From the NCBI GenBank assembly GCA_009809945.1, contig WTPW01000422.1, positions 1-64,000 of the forward strand: a DNA stretch of 64,000 bases, given 5' to 3'. This stretch comes from Gigaspora margarita (lineage: Eukaryota; Glomeromycota; Glomeromycetes; Diversisporales; Gigasporaceae). The translations under genes and the position numbers were made by a program. Each line of letters starts with the position of its first letter. Positions within the stretch are counted from its first letter, which is position 1. Below are positions 44,390 through 55,252 of this stretch, one piece after another. Under the pieces are notes generated by a model. It had not been told where the DNA came from. It did no database searches and worked only from the letters and a program-made list of their open reading frames with translations.

Positions 44390-44700
44390 AAAAAAAACAT
44401 ATGAATTTACTATAAACTTTGAGTTTAAAATCCTTCTCGGCTTAACTAATTAACTTAAAATTAAATTTTTCAGGTATATAGAACAAGAAAAGAAGAAAAT
44501 TTTGAGCTTAAAAACTGCATTAAAATTTTGCCAATTTTGCACTTTTTCAAAATGTATCTCTGTTAGAAACAAATATTTACAAATTTTAAATCAGCTATTA
44601 TATGTAAGATTATGCTCTGAACAACTTTACTTAGGCGACGGAAGTAGTTTACCTTGTAAGAAAAATGGGTTATCTATGTACTAAATTTAAAATTTATTGT
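44390..44700. repeat. Left arm of a ~1-kb palindrome split by the LINE
   Basis: This sequence is the reverse complement of about 51265-51570 (for example GAATTTACTATAAACTTTGAG, AACTAATTAACTTAAAATTA, GAAAAATGGGTTATCTATGT). The palindrome continues beyond the LINE at 50919. The last bases, AAAATTTATTGT (44689-44700), are the LINE target duplication. Confidence 0.85.
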
Positions 44701-44704
44701 CTAC

Positions 44705-45373
44705 GTGGAAGAACCAATTAATGACGGTCAGACTCAATGTACAGAGCAGACTTTGGACTCTTGCACAGCTGTGAAAGCTGGGCATACGGTGAGCGACTCT
44801 ATAGAAGAAACTCAAAAGGTCTTAGCTTCCAATTCATCAAATCCTGCTGAGACCCCTTCTCCAAATACTTTCTTTACAACATCCAAAAAAACTATCATCC
44901 TATCTATTTTTATAAACACCTCATTATCCAAATCAAATCCTCTTAAAGATTTTACTTTTGAAGATTCAGACAATGACAATACATCTCCAACTACAAATAC
45001 TATATTAGGCAAACCTAACAATCCTCCTCCTTCTAGTTTACTCGATCTTTATGATCCTACTACATGTTATAACAAATTCTTATCCTACTACAAACTTCAA
45101 CTTCTACCTTCACCTCAAACAATTGCTTCCTTTACACAATTTATCAAATCAAACTACCCAATATTCTTTTCTGAACAATATATCAAACTTTCTGTCCAAA
45201 CAAAAAGCAAATACAACTCTGAAGAAGCACACATATACTTGCCACATGAAACATCTCTTTTACCAAATCACTCTCCACTTCCCTTCAAAAACCTTTTCAA
45301 CTTTCTAAATATTCCTCTTAAATCCAATTGTCCAACAAATATACCATCTCTACAAACTTGTGAACTCCTTTAA
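44705..45373 (+). CDS. LINE protein, N-terminal domain
   Basis: A 222-residue frame holds a Ser/Asn-rich leader and, from about residue 115, the conserved block YNKFLSYYKLQLLPSPQTIA, FFSEQYIKLS and AHIYLPHE-SLLPNH shared with the fragment at 397-1389. The frame ends at a TAA at 45371. A one-base shift leads directly into the open endonuclease frame from 45370, so this is best read as the N-terminus of the main LINE protein with a frameshift near 45365. I do not recognise this domain from other LINEs. Confidence 0.65.
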   Translation: MEEPINDGQTQCTEQTLDSCTAVKAGHTVSDSIEETQKVLASNSSNPAETPSPNTFFTTSKKTIILSIFINTSLSKSNPLKDFTFEDSDNDNTSPTTNTILGKPNNPPPSSLLDLYDPTTCYNKFLSYYKLQLLPSPQTIASFTQFIKSNYPIFFSEQYIKLSVQTKSKYNSEEAHIYLPHETSLLPNHSPLPFKNLFNFLNIPLKSNCPTNIPSLQTCELL

Positions 45374-46330
45374 ACCAACCCTCAATTCATCCTACACCAA
45401 TTTCCTCTCTTAACTTAGAATATGCTTCAATTCCTATTAAAATTGCCTCTTTAAATATTAATGGTCTTACCCAACCAAACAAAAAACTCTCTATTCTTGA
45501 AGCTCTTAACAATAACTCTTTTGAAATTCTAGGCCTTTCTGAAACTCATCTTTCAATAAAAGAAGGAAAATTTTTTAATAATCAAATACCTAACTATACT
45601 AGCTTCTGGAGTTCTTACTCTTCCCCACACCAGGCAGGTGTAGGTATCTTTATTCATCACAAAATTGCAAAACATATTGCCCATACACATAACTACAATG
45701 GCCATGTCATTGGTCTTGATCTTCACTTCAAAAACCTGTCAATACGTCTCTTACAAATTTATGTTCCTACTCAAGAGAAGAAACAACTCCGTAAAGATAT
45801 CCAAGAACATATAATTTCTCTTGCTCAAAATTNNNNNNNNNNNNNNNNNNNNNNNNNNNNNNNNNNNNNNNNNNNNNNNNNNNNNNNNNNNNNNNNNNNN
45901 NNNNNNNNNNNNNNNNNNNNNNNNNNNNNNNNNNNNNNNNNNNNNNNNNNNNNNNNNNNNNNNNNNNNNNNNNNNNNNNNNNNCAACTACAAACTTATTA
46001 TTATGGGAGACTTTAATAGTGTTCCAAACCCAAGACTAGATCGTTCCCCAGCAAAAAATTATCAATACCCGAATCCCAACTCATCAAGTTTCTTCATAGC
46101 CATCAATGCAAAGATATTTACCGTTTCTTCTTCCCTAATACTCAGAACTTCACATTCCAATGAGCCAATATCCAGAGCAGAATAGACCAAATTTGGACTA
46201 ATCTATCGATTACAAATATCAAATACACAGATATCCTCGCAGATACTATACTTGAATCAGATCATAAAATAATAACCTTAGAAATCTCAATTATAATCAA
46301 CAAACCTAAACCTTATAAGCAACAAAAAAG
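45370..46330 (+). pseudogene. LINE AP-like (EEP) endonuclease domain
   Basis: The frame from 45370 reads IKIASLNINGLTQPN, then ILGLSETHLS, then QAGVGIFIHHKIAKH, up to the N gap at 45833. After the gap come IMGDFNSVPNPRLD (about 46001) and RIDQIWTNLS, then ILESDHKIITLEI (about 46245-46290). These are the N, E, GDFN and SDH landmarks of non-LTR EEP nucleases, which nick the target strand that primes reverse transcription. The second half has at least one more frame change (near 46100-46180). Confidence 0.75.
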
Positions 46331-46739
46331 AAAATGCTTTCTCTAGAAAAACTGCTCTAAATCAACTATTCAAGACTATTCCACTCAAACTATACGCAAT
46401 CTCAAACATATCTCTCCTAAAATTCAATCAATTTCAAACCAAAATCAACTCAATCTTAATTGGAACCAAATACGCAAAGCTTTAACTAAAGCAGCTACCA
46501 AACACATTCTCTTTAAAAAATCAAAACAATTAAAGAAATTCAAGACACTTCCTCTCCTAAACAATCACCATTATATTATAGATACAAGCAAATCCAATTT
46601 CTCAAAAACCATTTTCAATCACCTAATTTCCCAAACCTTCTCAACAAATACCAAACCCAATATCCTGACAACTCTCTACAAACCAATCTCCCAAACCTTC
46701 TCCAAGTCAAAAATGAATTTCAACTTATCAAAACTGCAC

Positions 46740-48208
46740 TAAATCATCAATATCAACAAAATCTATATAACGAAATTAAACAAAAAATAGAAAACAGAGA
46801 CAAAACCTATACAGACTTCCCCAAACTTTTTTACAAAAAAATACTCGAAAAATATAACAATATTAACATTGATCGCCTTCTAATCAACAATTCCCTCCTC
46901 ACAGAGCAAAGTGAAATTTTAGAGCAAATACAAAACCATTTTTCAGAATACTTTTCTGAAAAACCTCTTCAACCAATCCCTGCTAACTTAAACCAACTTT
47001 ATCAACCACATCCAGAACTCAAACCTCTCTTCAACAACTTATTCAAAACAATCACAGACCAGGAATGGTCAGAAACAATCTCTAATCTTCCAAACCAAAA
47101 AGCAGCTGACCCTTCTGAAATATGCTACGAGCATATTAAACATGCTAGCCCTACAACACAAAGTATTTTCAGATCTCTTATTAATAAATGTCTCCAATTG
47201 CAAAAAATACCAACAGAATGGAAATCTTCAAACATCTTCCTTATTCCAAAAAAATCCAACTGGGACTTTACACTTAACCAAGTTCGACCAATCTCTATTA
47301 TTGAGTCCTTTAAAAAAGTCTTTACAAAAATCTTTACCAGCNGCCTGGACAAAATAATTTCAACAAACAACCTTCTTTCTAATTTAAATTTCGCAGCTAC
47401 TAAAAACTCTTCAACACATATACCAATTCAAATTTTACATAATACTATNGAANATTANATCTCCCATAACAAAGAAGCATGGATACTATTTCAAGACATG
47501 TCTAAAGCATTTGATAAAATTAATATCAGATGCTTACAAGATGCTTGTCGAAGAATTGGTATTCCTAACTCTGGCATTAATTTAATAACTGAACTACATA
47601 CCTCTNGTGCAGCTAAAATAATTANAGCNTATGGACTTACATCACCAGTCTCTATTATCTCTGGTATTGAACAAGGAGAGACCTACTCTCCTCTCCTCTG
47701 GAAGATTTACTATGACCCCATTCTTGCTTTTATTGCTCAAAAATATAATAATCAATTCCTAAAAATCTCCTCCTCTTCACCACTTGATACAATTTTCAAT
47801 ACAACCCCAACTACTATTACTATNCCTNCTTTAGNCTATATGGATGACACAGTNTGGCATTGTGAACATCCAGAAACTCTACAAAATATTCTTAATNATG
47901 TCTCTATCTTATACAAAATTAATAACATTGAAGTTAACTCTACCAAATCTGATCTACTCCATATCCTTCCCAGAAACTCAAAAACAACTAATCACAAACT
48001 TCTTTATAACAATCAAACAATTACTCCTCGCAAACCTGAAGATATAATTAGATACCTAGGTATTTTCTATGATGGCAAAGGCTCAACCAAACCAACTTTT
48101 GATATGATATATAACAAAATAGAAAACTTTCTAATTCTTATTAGATACAAAAATTATTACCTTCGCAAATATCTTCCTTATTCAACCTTATACTTCAACC
48201 CTCTTTAG
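46740..48208 (+). CDS. LINE reverse transcriptase domain
   Basis: One frame is free of stops from about 46740 to 48208. It has a thumb-side lead (LPNQKAADPSEICYEHIKHA), then NIFLIPKKSNWDFTLNQ, VRPISIIES, motif A FQDMSKAFDKINI, GIEQGETYSPLLWKIYYDP, and the catalytic box YMDDT near 47840. Motif A contributes the first aspartate and YMDD the other two. Scattered Ns (47342, 47450, 47606, 47824 and others) give unknown residues. It is followed by coding-like connection sequence (48230-49180) in shifting frames. Confidence 0.85.
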
Positions 48209-49185
48209 AATATCTTTTACAAATTGTTCTTATTCATAAAAATACACAAACCAAACTCTCCTGATTACTTTCTATACAAACAAAAAAAATGCTCTCACTA
48301 GCCAAGAACACTAATAACATCTCACTCACAAATCCACTTGCCTTTAATTTACTTACTTTTACTAATTTAATCCAAAAAGTCAGTATCTCTAATATCGAAC
48401 GTACTTTTAATACCTTCCCACTTCTCTCAGACATTGGAATTGCTCATATCAAATCCTGGCTATTAAAAACTTGGTCTCCTAAACTTATTCAAGAAACTCT
48501 CATTTTGCATCATTGAAAAACACAAAACTATACTCTCCTTTTCTATCTTGCACAACTAGCTAAAAATAATATAACAATTTCCTTTATCCCTCCAATTATA
48601 ACATTCCCACCTTCTCTTCCTGAACATACACACCTAATCTATGATATACTTCCAACAACCCCTAATATTCTTACAATTAATAGCCTCAGAAACAACAAAA
48701 TTTTATTTATTGAACAAATTACAACTGCAAATAACAACTCTTTTCTTTCTTGGAACAATATATATCTTCGAACAAACAAATCAACTAGAGGTCGCCAACC
48801 TTCTTGGTTTACTCGACTTACTCAAACACTACAACTTAACTCTATCCATATTACATGGCCACATATTAAACTATCCTCAAGAAACAGCTTCATTAATACA
48901 ACTGATTTAATATCCCCTTCCAACTCACTTTCTCACCAACTACTATTCAATAATCGAGAAAAAATCATCCTACAATTAAACAAATCTCAGCATACTACTC
49001 TCTATAAAATTAATCAACCAAGTGAAACATCTACAGGACAATCAAACCTTTTAGAAATTACTAATCTCCCATGGAATTTCAAATCTATAAATCTTCCATA
49101 TAGACAAATCAAGTTTAGTAGACTTCTTTTACAAATAGACTATAAAGAAATTCTTGCTATAATTGATATCTTCAACAACTTAGAC

Positions 49186-50160
49186 TTGCCCTTACCTCCC
49201 CCTCCCTATCAACCCCAAATTAATATTCTCTCGAGAGAGATACATCTTATATATCATAGTATTAAAACCCCTTACTACCAAAATCAACTAATTCAAACAT
49301 ACAACAATATCCTTAATCTAAATACAATTCACCTTAACTTTTTTACTGATGCTTCTATTAAAAATCTTCAATTCTCAAATATCAAATCCGGTATAGGCTG
49401 GATTTGTGAAAATGACCCTTCTATCTACTTTAATGCAGCAATAAATCCTTCTCCAGACTCTTCTCGCTCTGAATTAATGGCAACTATTCCTCTTTTACTT
49501 GCTATACCAAATAACTCTGTTATTACAATATATATTGACAACTTATCTGCAATCAAAAACCTAATCAATCCTCCTTCCTTTAAACTTATTCAAAACAAAA
49601 ACTGGGATATAATCTCAATTATTAACTCTATTAAATTTACAAAAAACATTTCTATTACTCCTATTAAAGTTGAATCACATTCAACTAGTTCTTTGCATAA
49701 CCAAGCTGACCTGCTAGTGAAACAAGGCTCTGATAAACCTATAATAGAAATCTCCTATACATACTTCAAACTACCTACTCACTTTTTATGGAACAATTAT
49801 ATAATAACGCACAAAGCTCGCTCCTTTATCAAAGATATTATCAAAATTCAAGAACTAACATCTTGGTCATCTCTTAAATTTTTTAACAATTATACCTTAG
49901 ATATAAACTNNAACCTAACNNTTAAAATACTTAAATCGCTAGAATACAACTCCTCTCTATACTCCTTCTATATCAAAATCCTAACAAACAACCTCCCAAC
50001 AATGCAAAACCTTAACATCCGCTACCCAAACCTATACACAACAAATCAATATTGTAAATGCTCTTCAATTGAAGATACTCTCTATATACTCCTATGTTCC
50101 ATAAATACTGAAAACATTCAACAATCGCTTACTAATATAATTAATAACAATTCCAATTAG
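49186..50160 (+). CDS. LINE RNase H domain and C-terminal tail
   Basis: The 324-residue frame has an RNase H fold with catalytic residues in order: FFTDASIKN (Asp), SRSELMATI (Glu), TIYIDNLSAIKN (Asp), and ESHSTSSLHNQADLLVKQG (His...Asp). It would remove the RNA template during second-strand synthesis. A C-terminal region with PNLYTTNQYCKCSSIEDTLY resembles the CX1-2C-E-T/LxHxxxxC tail of such LINEs. Coding-like sequence continues in another frame to about 50570 (NLLNWFYHIIWSQHS), so a frameshift or stop at 50158-50160 truncates the protein. An RNase H domain supports the Tad1/I groups rather than L1. Confidence 0.85.
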   Translation: MPLPPPPYQPQINILSREIHLIYHSIKTPYYQNQLIQTYNNILNLNTIHLNFFTDASIKNLQFSNIKSGIGWICENDPSIYFNAAINPSPDSSRSELMATIPLLLAIPNNSVITIYIDNLSAIKNLINPPSFKLIQNKNWDIISIINSIKFTKNISITPIKVESHSTSSLHNQADLLVKQGSDKPIIEISYTYFKLPTHFLWNNYIITHKARSFIKDIIKIQELTSWSSLKFFNNYTLDINXNLXXKILKSLEYNSSLYSFYIKILTNNLPTMQNLNIRYPNLYTTNQYCKCSSIEDTLYILLCSINTENIQQSLTNIINNNSN

Positions 50161-50918
50161 TATCGATCTCAGATATTACACTTCTTAATACCCTTTCATT
50201 ACTATCAACTAACTTCACTAATACACAATACAACTTCCTTATACCTACCATTCTAGGAATATACTCCAAATCAACATATCATAATACCAAAATTCTTCTA
50301 AAAAAACAAACTGAACTCTTTCTCACTAACTTCTCAAATAATCTTTTAAATTGGTTTTATCACATTATATGGTCTCAACATAGTATATTTCAACATCAAT
50401 GAGAAATAGCCCGGAATATCACAAAAAAAACCAAACGTACTAAAATAACTCTACCATCAAGCACTACTCAAGCAAATACATCAAGAACTCATATACAACC
50501 AATAAACCTACACTCTGCTATTAAAAAATGGTACTTACAAGGCTACCCCCTAACAACATGCTTTTTATAATGTTATGATTAACACCTTAGGTTCTCTCCA
50601 ACCTATCCTAACTAGATTTATTTTATTAGTTTAAATTAATAATAGTATAAAATAGGAAATAGGAGGTGTAATGTCACGTTGGGTGCTCTGTAGCACAAAT
50701 GTAGTTAGAAATCTTTACCATAGAATTTTTCTATAGCCATATCTCTTTACTTCAACTAGTTTTCAGGTTGGAGGAATTTGTTAGCCTGATCCAAGAACTT
50801 ATCTGACCCCTCACCTATTTCTATTTGATAACAAAGAGACTATTAATCTTAGGATTAATTTAAGGCTGCTGTAACAAAGTTTCTACTATGACATTATATT
50901 AATAAAAAAAAAAAAAAA

Positions 50919-51590
50919 AAAATTTATTGTATTTCATGATATAACTTTTTTCCTTATTAGGTAACCTACTTTGGGCTCTTAAGCAAAGTTGTTCAGCGTG
51001 AAATTTTACATCACATTTGAAATTGTATCGCATTTTTTGGACCTTTTACTAGTGAAAAATGGGTTTAAAGTTTGAAAAAAAAATTTTTTAAAAAAAAATT
51101 TTTTTCGAACTTTAACCCCATTTTTCACTAGTAAAAGGTCCAAAAAATGCGAATCAATTTCAAATATGATGTAAAATTACACGCTGAACAACTTTGCTTA
51201 AGAGCCCAAGTAGGTTACCTAATAAGGAAAAAAGTTATATCATGAAATACAATAAATTTTAATTTTAGTACATAGATAACCCATTTTTCTTACAAGGTAA
51301 TCTACTTCCGTCACTAAGTAAAGTTGTTCAGAGCATAATATTACATATAATAGCTGATTTAAAATTTGTAAATATTTGTTTTTAACAGAGTTACATTTTG
51401 AAAAAGTGCAAAATTGGCAAAATTTTAATGCAGTTTTTAAGCTTAAAATTTTCTTTTTTTCTTGTTCTATATACCTGCAAAATTTAATTTTAAGTTAATT
51501 AGTTAAGCCAGAGAGGGATCTTAGCTCAAAGTTTATAGTAAATTTATATGTTTTTTTATAATTTTTATTATAAACTTATTTTAAACTTAT
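50919..51590. repeat. Centre and right arm of the split ~1-kb palindrome
   Basis: 50931-51090 folds onto 51092-51255 about an axis near 51091 (AACTTTTTTCCTTATTAGG against CCTAATAAGGAAAAAAGTT, with an AAAATTTTTTT centre). 51260-51590 pairs with 44390-44700 across the LINE. Without the LINE this would be one ~1-kb hairpin. Confidence 0.85.
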
Positions 51591-51737
51591 TTCAAGAGGA
51601 CATGTTCTATGACTGATAAGATATCATTAATTAAAAAATACAAATTAAAAAAGGTAAATTATGATACAGGTATCAATTATAGCACACATACTATTTTCAT
51701 GGTCTATTGAAATCAATTGATCAGAATCGAATAGTTT

Positions 51738-51800
51738 TGATATTATTTGATCCATCTCATTGATATGAATTGAATAGTACCAAAATTATGTGATCTTGAC
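51738..51800. repeat. Palindromic GGTACTATT module, copy 2
   Basis: TAGTTTTGATATTATTTGAT, then CATCTCATTGATATGAATT, then AATAGTACCAAAATTA. It is a degraded relative of 44255-44335 placed symmetrically outside the split palindrome. Confidence 0.55.
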
Positions 51801-51875
51801 TATTACTTCTTGTTAAATTATAATTTAACTAAAATAAGCTGACAAAGCAATTTTTAAAATTAATATAAACTAATA

Positions 51876-52190
51876 AATAACTTTTGATATAACAGTCTGT
51901 TTTTAATAATTTTACTGGCAAAAGAACTGCCTTGAAAAGGTGATTCCAACAAGCCCAAACTCGCTAAAATTCAATCATAGAATCATGGGATTACTAAAGT
52001 TTTTGTATTGTTTTTAATAAAAATTAGAATAGTTAAACTAACTATTTTTATCAAAATAATAATAAAACCTTAACAATCCTGTGATCCTGTGATTGGATTT
52101 TAGTGAGTTTAGGCTTGTTTCAAAGTGGTCATATTGGTAGTAAAATTACTAAAACAGACTGGTCTATCAAAAGTTATTTATTATTTTATA
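51876..52190. repeat. Inverted pair of the AACAAGC-AATC-GGATC fold-back module
   Basis: The left half reads TAACTTTTGATATAACAG, then TTCCAACAAGCCCAAACTCG, then AATTCAATCATAGAATC. The right half is its inverse (GATCCTGTGATTGGATTTTAG to CTGGTCTATCAAAAGTTA). It is recognisably the module that occurs four times at 6503-7150, in the same head-to-head arrangement. Confidence 0.65.
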
Positions 52191-52249
52191 TTAATTTTAA
52201 AAATTGCTTTGATAACTTATTTTGGTTAATAATATCTTGAGAAGCATCA

Positions 52250-52490
52250 AACAGAATCACCTAATTTTAGTACTATTCAATTCATCTCTATGAGCAAGTC
52301 AAATAATGCCAAAATTACATAATTCTGATTGCTAGTTCACAATATATTGCTGTACACTGCAATACATAATATCTATATCTACTTTAAATATTAATATATT
52401 GTGATCCACTAATTAGAAACCTACGATTTGGTACCAATTGATTTGTTTCACTGAGATGAATCGATTGGTACTAAAATCATACAATTCTGA
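52250..52490. repeat. Two further palindromic GGTACTATT-type modules
   Basis: One at about 52262-52312 (AATTTTAGTACTATTCAATT to AAATAATGCCAAAATTA) and one at about 52425-52480 (GATTTGGTACCAATTGATT to CGATTGGTACTAAAATC). Between them lies ATATTGTGATCCACTAATTAG. No genes. Confidence 0.55.
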
Positions 52491-52657
52491 TCAGTAGACA
52501 TATTATATTGTTAGTGTGCCATAATTGGTAGTGTACCATAATACCCATATCCACCTTATATTATACAAAAGTTTTCAAAAAAATTATATATAACAGTATG
52601 TATAGTAATTAATTAATAAAAATTTAGATGCAAAAAGAAACTTAAAATGGATTTGAA

Positions 52658-53047
52658 AGTTGCTGGTGAAACTAGTGATTTAAGCCACATGGTTTTAGTC
52701 AGCTGGCTTAGCCAGCTGACTAAATCATTGACTAAGCAGTTTGCTAATGGCTAACTATTGGTCTGCATCCGTAATATTTCAGAATATTTTTTTGGCTTGT
52801 ATTTATTTTTCGTTTTGGAATTTACAATAGTTAGCTTTTAGCTGCATTAACTAGCCAATCACATTACATTGGCTGGCTTAACCGGCTAAGTGAGCTTATC
52901 TATGGCTGCTTTAGCCGGCTTAAATCACTAGGTGAAACTGGTGAAACTTGGTGAAACTTGGTGAAACTGGTGACTATCTAAAATCTGATTGGCTATTGAA
53001 TGCAGTAGCATCAGTATCACCAGCGTGATTTAGTTTCACTAACAACT
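52658..53047. mobile_element. TIR MITE, AGTTGCTGGTGAAACT family, carrying another MITE
   Basis: The ends are AGTTGCTGGTGAAACTAGTG and, reversed from the right, AGTTGTTAGTGAAACTAAAT. GGTGAAACTTGGTGAAACTT repeats lie inside. The GGCTTAGCC MITE 52681-52922 sits near the left end. Confidence 0.55.
52681..52922. mobile_element. GGCTTAGCC-rich TIR MITE, copy 2
   Basis: It matches 36318-36653 minus the nested insert: TAAGCCACATGGTTTTAGTC, then CTAACTATTGGTCTGCATCC, then CTGCTTTAGCCGGCTTA. TTAA occurs at both borders, which might be a piggyBac-like target, but the other copy does not confirm this. Confidence 0.65.
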
Positions 53048-53049
53048 CT

Positions 53050-53936
53050 AGTGTATACCAATATCATAAAAAATTTTTTTAGATAGAATAATGTGTGTAA
53101 TAGGAGATTTTACAAGATATTTAGTTTCTAAATTCGACATATAGTTGAATATACTAGGCAATGCATAGCATTATGTGTCCGGAGCTATCATGTGAGTGAT
53201 CATCATATAGTTAACCAATCAGCATCACGGTAACGAACAGACGGAAATTGCAAAGTTACGTTTTTGATATTTTGATCTACAAAGCATCAAAAACATAAAA
53301 TATTGTACAGTATAAGAGACTATGATGATTTCGTTATGCTGATAGTAGATTACTTAACAAATGATCTAAATTAATAAAGGCATCTTTTATTTATGTCGTA
53401 AAGACATTTGGTAGTATTTATCTTGGACTTTAAATACGAGTTTTAATTAAATTTTGTTAACTTTCGCTTCGCTTCATTAAATTTTGATCTTTTAAAATTC
53501 ACGATTTGATTGGCTGATCAACATATGATGGTCTTACCTGTAGATTTTGATTTGTGAATGCAGGAATGGATGTCATGATCTATGATCCTGAGTCAACCAT
53601 CATATTTGGGACGGTCCTACCTGTATAAAAGACGAGCAATGTCAAGCCGATAAATTCCGATTAAAAAACTTTTATTAAAATTTACTATGTACACGTTCCA
53701 TTTTTCACCCTCCCCCTTTTTGAAAAAGAATGTAATGTAAACCACCGAATTAAATTGGTCTGGCCTTACCTTCTTAATTATAAATTTATCTTTATGCATC
53801 ATCATAAAATATAATATAAATTATGTACCATAAGCAAAAAATCACGTACAGTACACTTCGTCATAGTGAAGCCATCAGACTGAGAAAAAAATGGTTGATA
53901 TTGATTAAATCTAGAGAATACTATATGGGCCGTGGT
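53050..53936. other. Intergenic, less AT-extreme
   Basis: No supported gene. The minus frame at 53617-53805 has no recognisable features. A short direct echo (ATATGATGGTCTTACCTGTA near 53522 and ACCATCATATTTGGGAC near 53597) is present. Confidence 0.35.
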
Positions 53937-54316
53937 CTAGGAAAACCCCCCTCTGAAGGGTAGTTTCCATTTTGAGAAAATATCGATTAATTGTTTGTGA
54001 AACCTAAATTTTACCCTGAATTTTTTGTTTATTTTTAGATATCAATTACTGAATAAACAAATGTCATGTGATTATGAACCATTGATTGACCAATCTAATT
54101 TAATTGAGCCGTCAATCTTTGGTTGTAAATCTATTTTTAGAATACGAACGTTAAAAAATTGGGATAACAACAAGTTAAAACATCTCAATAAATTATTATA
54201 TCAACGTAAGGTAAAAAGTGAAATACGCATAGATATAAACTGGAACTTTAATTTGAATCAAAAATCTCAAAATTTTTAAAAAAATGTCAGAGGGGGGTTT
54301 TCCTAGACCACGACCC
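53937..54316. mobile_element. TIR element, GGGCCGTGGTCTAGG family
   Basis: Near-perfect inverted ends of ~30 bp (GGGCCGTGGTCTAGGAAAAC against GGGTCGTGGTCTAGGAAAAC). ATAT borders both sides. 380 bp; the 84-residue plus frame inside (54025-54279) resembles no transposase I know. Confidence 0.75.
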
Positions 54317-54507
54317 ATATGTACTTCACTATATCGAGTTGAGGTTTAATAATTATGTAATTCAAAATTCTTCACGAAATTGAATATTCACTATAACGAG
54401 AATGAGTTGTATTATAATGAATTTTTTATTGTGGTTAATCGTATTGAAGTTCTTTTAATTTGTTTGCTCATTAGTATCGTGAGACACAGAAATGTGAACC
54501 TCGGAAA

Positions 54508-55022
54508 ACGATTTTTACAGGGCTGTCCCAAAATTTCCGGGTCGGATGCGTCAGATCTAGGCCGGCGTTTAACCCTACTTGTTAACGATTTTTACAGGGC
54601 TGTCCCCAAATTTCCGGGTCGGATGCGTCGGATCTAGTCGGCGTTTAGCCCTACTTGTTAGCAGGTTCTATAGCAAAATTATCAGCTGGGCATTTTTTAC
54701 TTATTGAATGGATATGATTTATTAGTAAAATTTTTTATGATCTTGGGGCAAAATTGATCAATTCCGATCCAGCCGACCATGATTCCGACGCACTCCGACG
54801 TATCCCGACCCGGAATTTTGGGGACTCCCCTGTATGAGTTACTTGTTAGCAGGTTCTATAGCAAAACTATCTATCAGCTGGGCATTTTTTACTTAATGAA
54901 TGGATATGATTTATTAGTAAAATTTTTTATGACCTTGGGGCAAAATCGATCAATTCCGAACCAGCCGACCATGATTCCGATGCACTCGACGTATTCCGAC
55001 ACGGAATTTTGGGGACTCCCCT
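54508..55022. repeat. Rearranged TIR element with two internal tandem duplications
   Basis: CAGGGCTGTCCC-AAATTTCCGGGTCGG on the left opposes CCCGGAATTTTGGGGACTCC on the right. A 77-bp block is duplicated at the left (starts 54508 and 54585), and a 188-bp block at the right (CTTGTTAGCAGGTTCTATAG at 54654 and 54842). The frames here are repeat products. Confidence 0.7.
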
Positions 55023-55073
55023 GATGAGTTTCGGAAAGCACGTGGAAGTAATAGAAGTGGCACAGCATCGAAT

Positions 55074-55252
55074 AGGACCCCGAACAATATATATATAGGT
55101 TATATTAGGTTTAATATAAGATTTTTATAAAATTTATCCAAAATTTGAAAAAATCTGCAATTCTGATTGATTGAACCTTATTTGGGCCAGTCAGAATTGC
55201 AGAAAAGTGATAATGCATAAATATAACCCCGACTTGCATTGTTCGGGGTCCT
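55074..55252. mobile_element. hAT-type MITE, AGGACCCC terminus, copy 3
   Basis: The inverted ends are AGGACCCCGAACAAT, and an exact 8-bp duplication CATCGAAT flanks it (55066-55073 and 55253-55260). The terminal AGGACCCCGAA is shared with 9107-9278 and 11453-11634, but the interior differs, so it is a related subfamily. Confidence 0.85.

Larger units (their letters stand above)
44701..50918 (+). mobile_element. Tad/I-like LINE, near full length, inserted in a palindrome
   Basis: The ~6.2-kb element begins at 44701 with the same leader as the minus-strand copy ending at 1440. It encodes an N-terminal domain, EEP endonuclease, reverse transcriptase, RNase H and a C-terminal Cys/His-like tail. 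A ~330-bp 3' UTR and a poly-A tract (50904-50918) follow. The 12-bp target duplication AAAATTTATTGT flanks it (44689-44700 and 50919-50930). A 151-base N gap (45833-45983) and scattered Ns interrupt it. Frameshifts and stops are present, so as assembled it is not functional. The long poly-A and clean duplication argue for recent arrival. Confidence 0.9.

Noticed and set aside
44502-44684. 60-residue plus frame just before the LINE
   Set aside because: It lies in the palindrome arm and its mirror at 51.3-51.5 kb is not coding; it is not a LINE ORF1.
52672-52935. piggyBac assignment from TTAA at both borders
   Set aside because: The sister copy at 36318 does not show TTAA on both sides, and TTAA is frequent in this composition.
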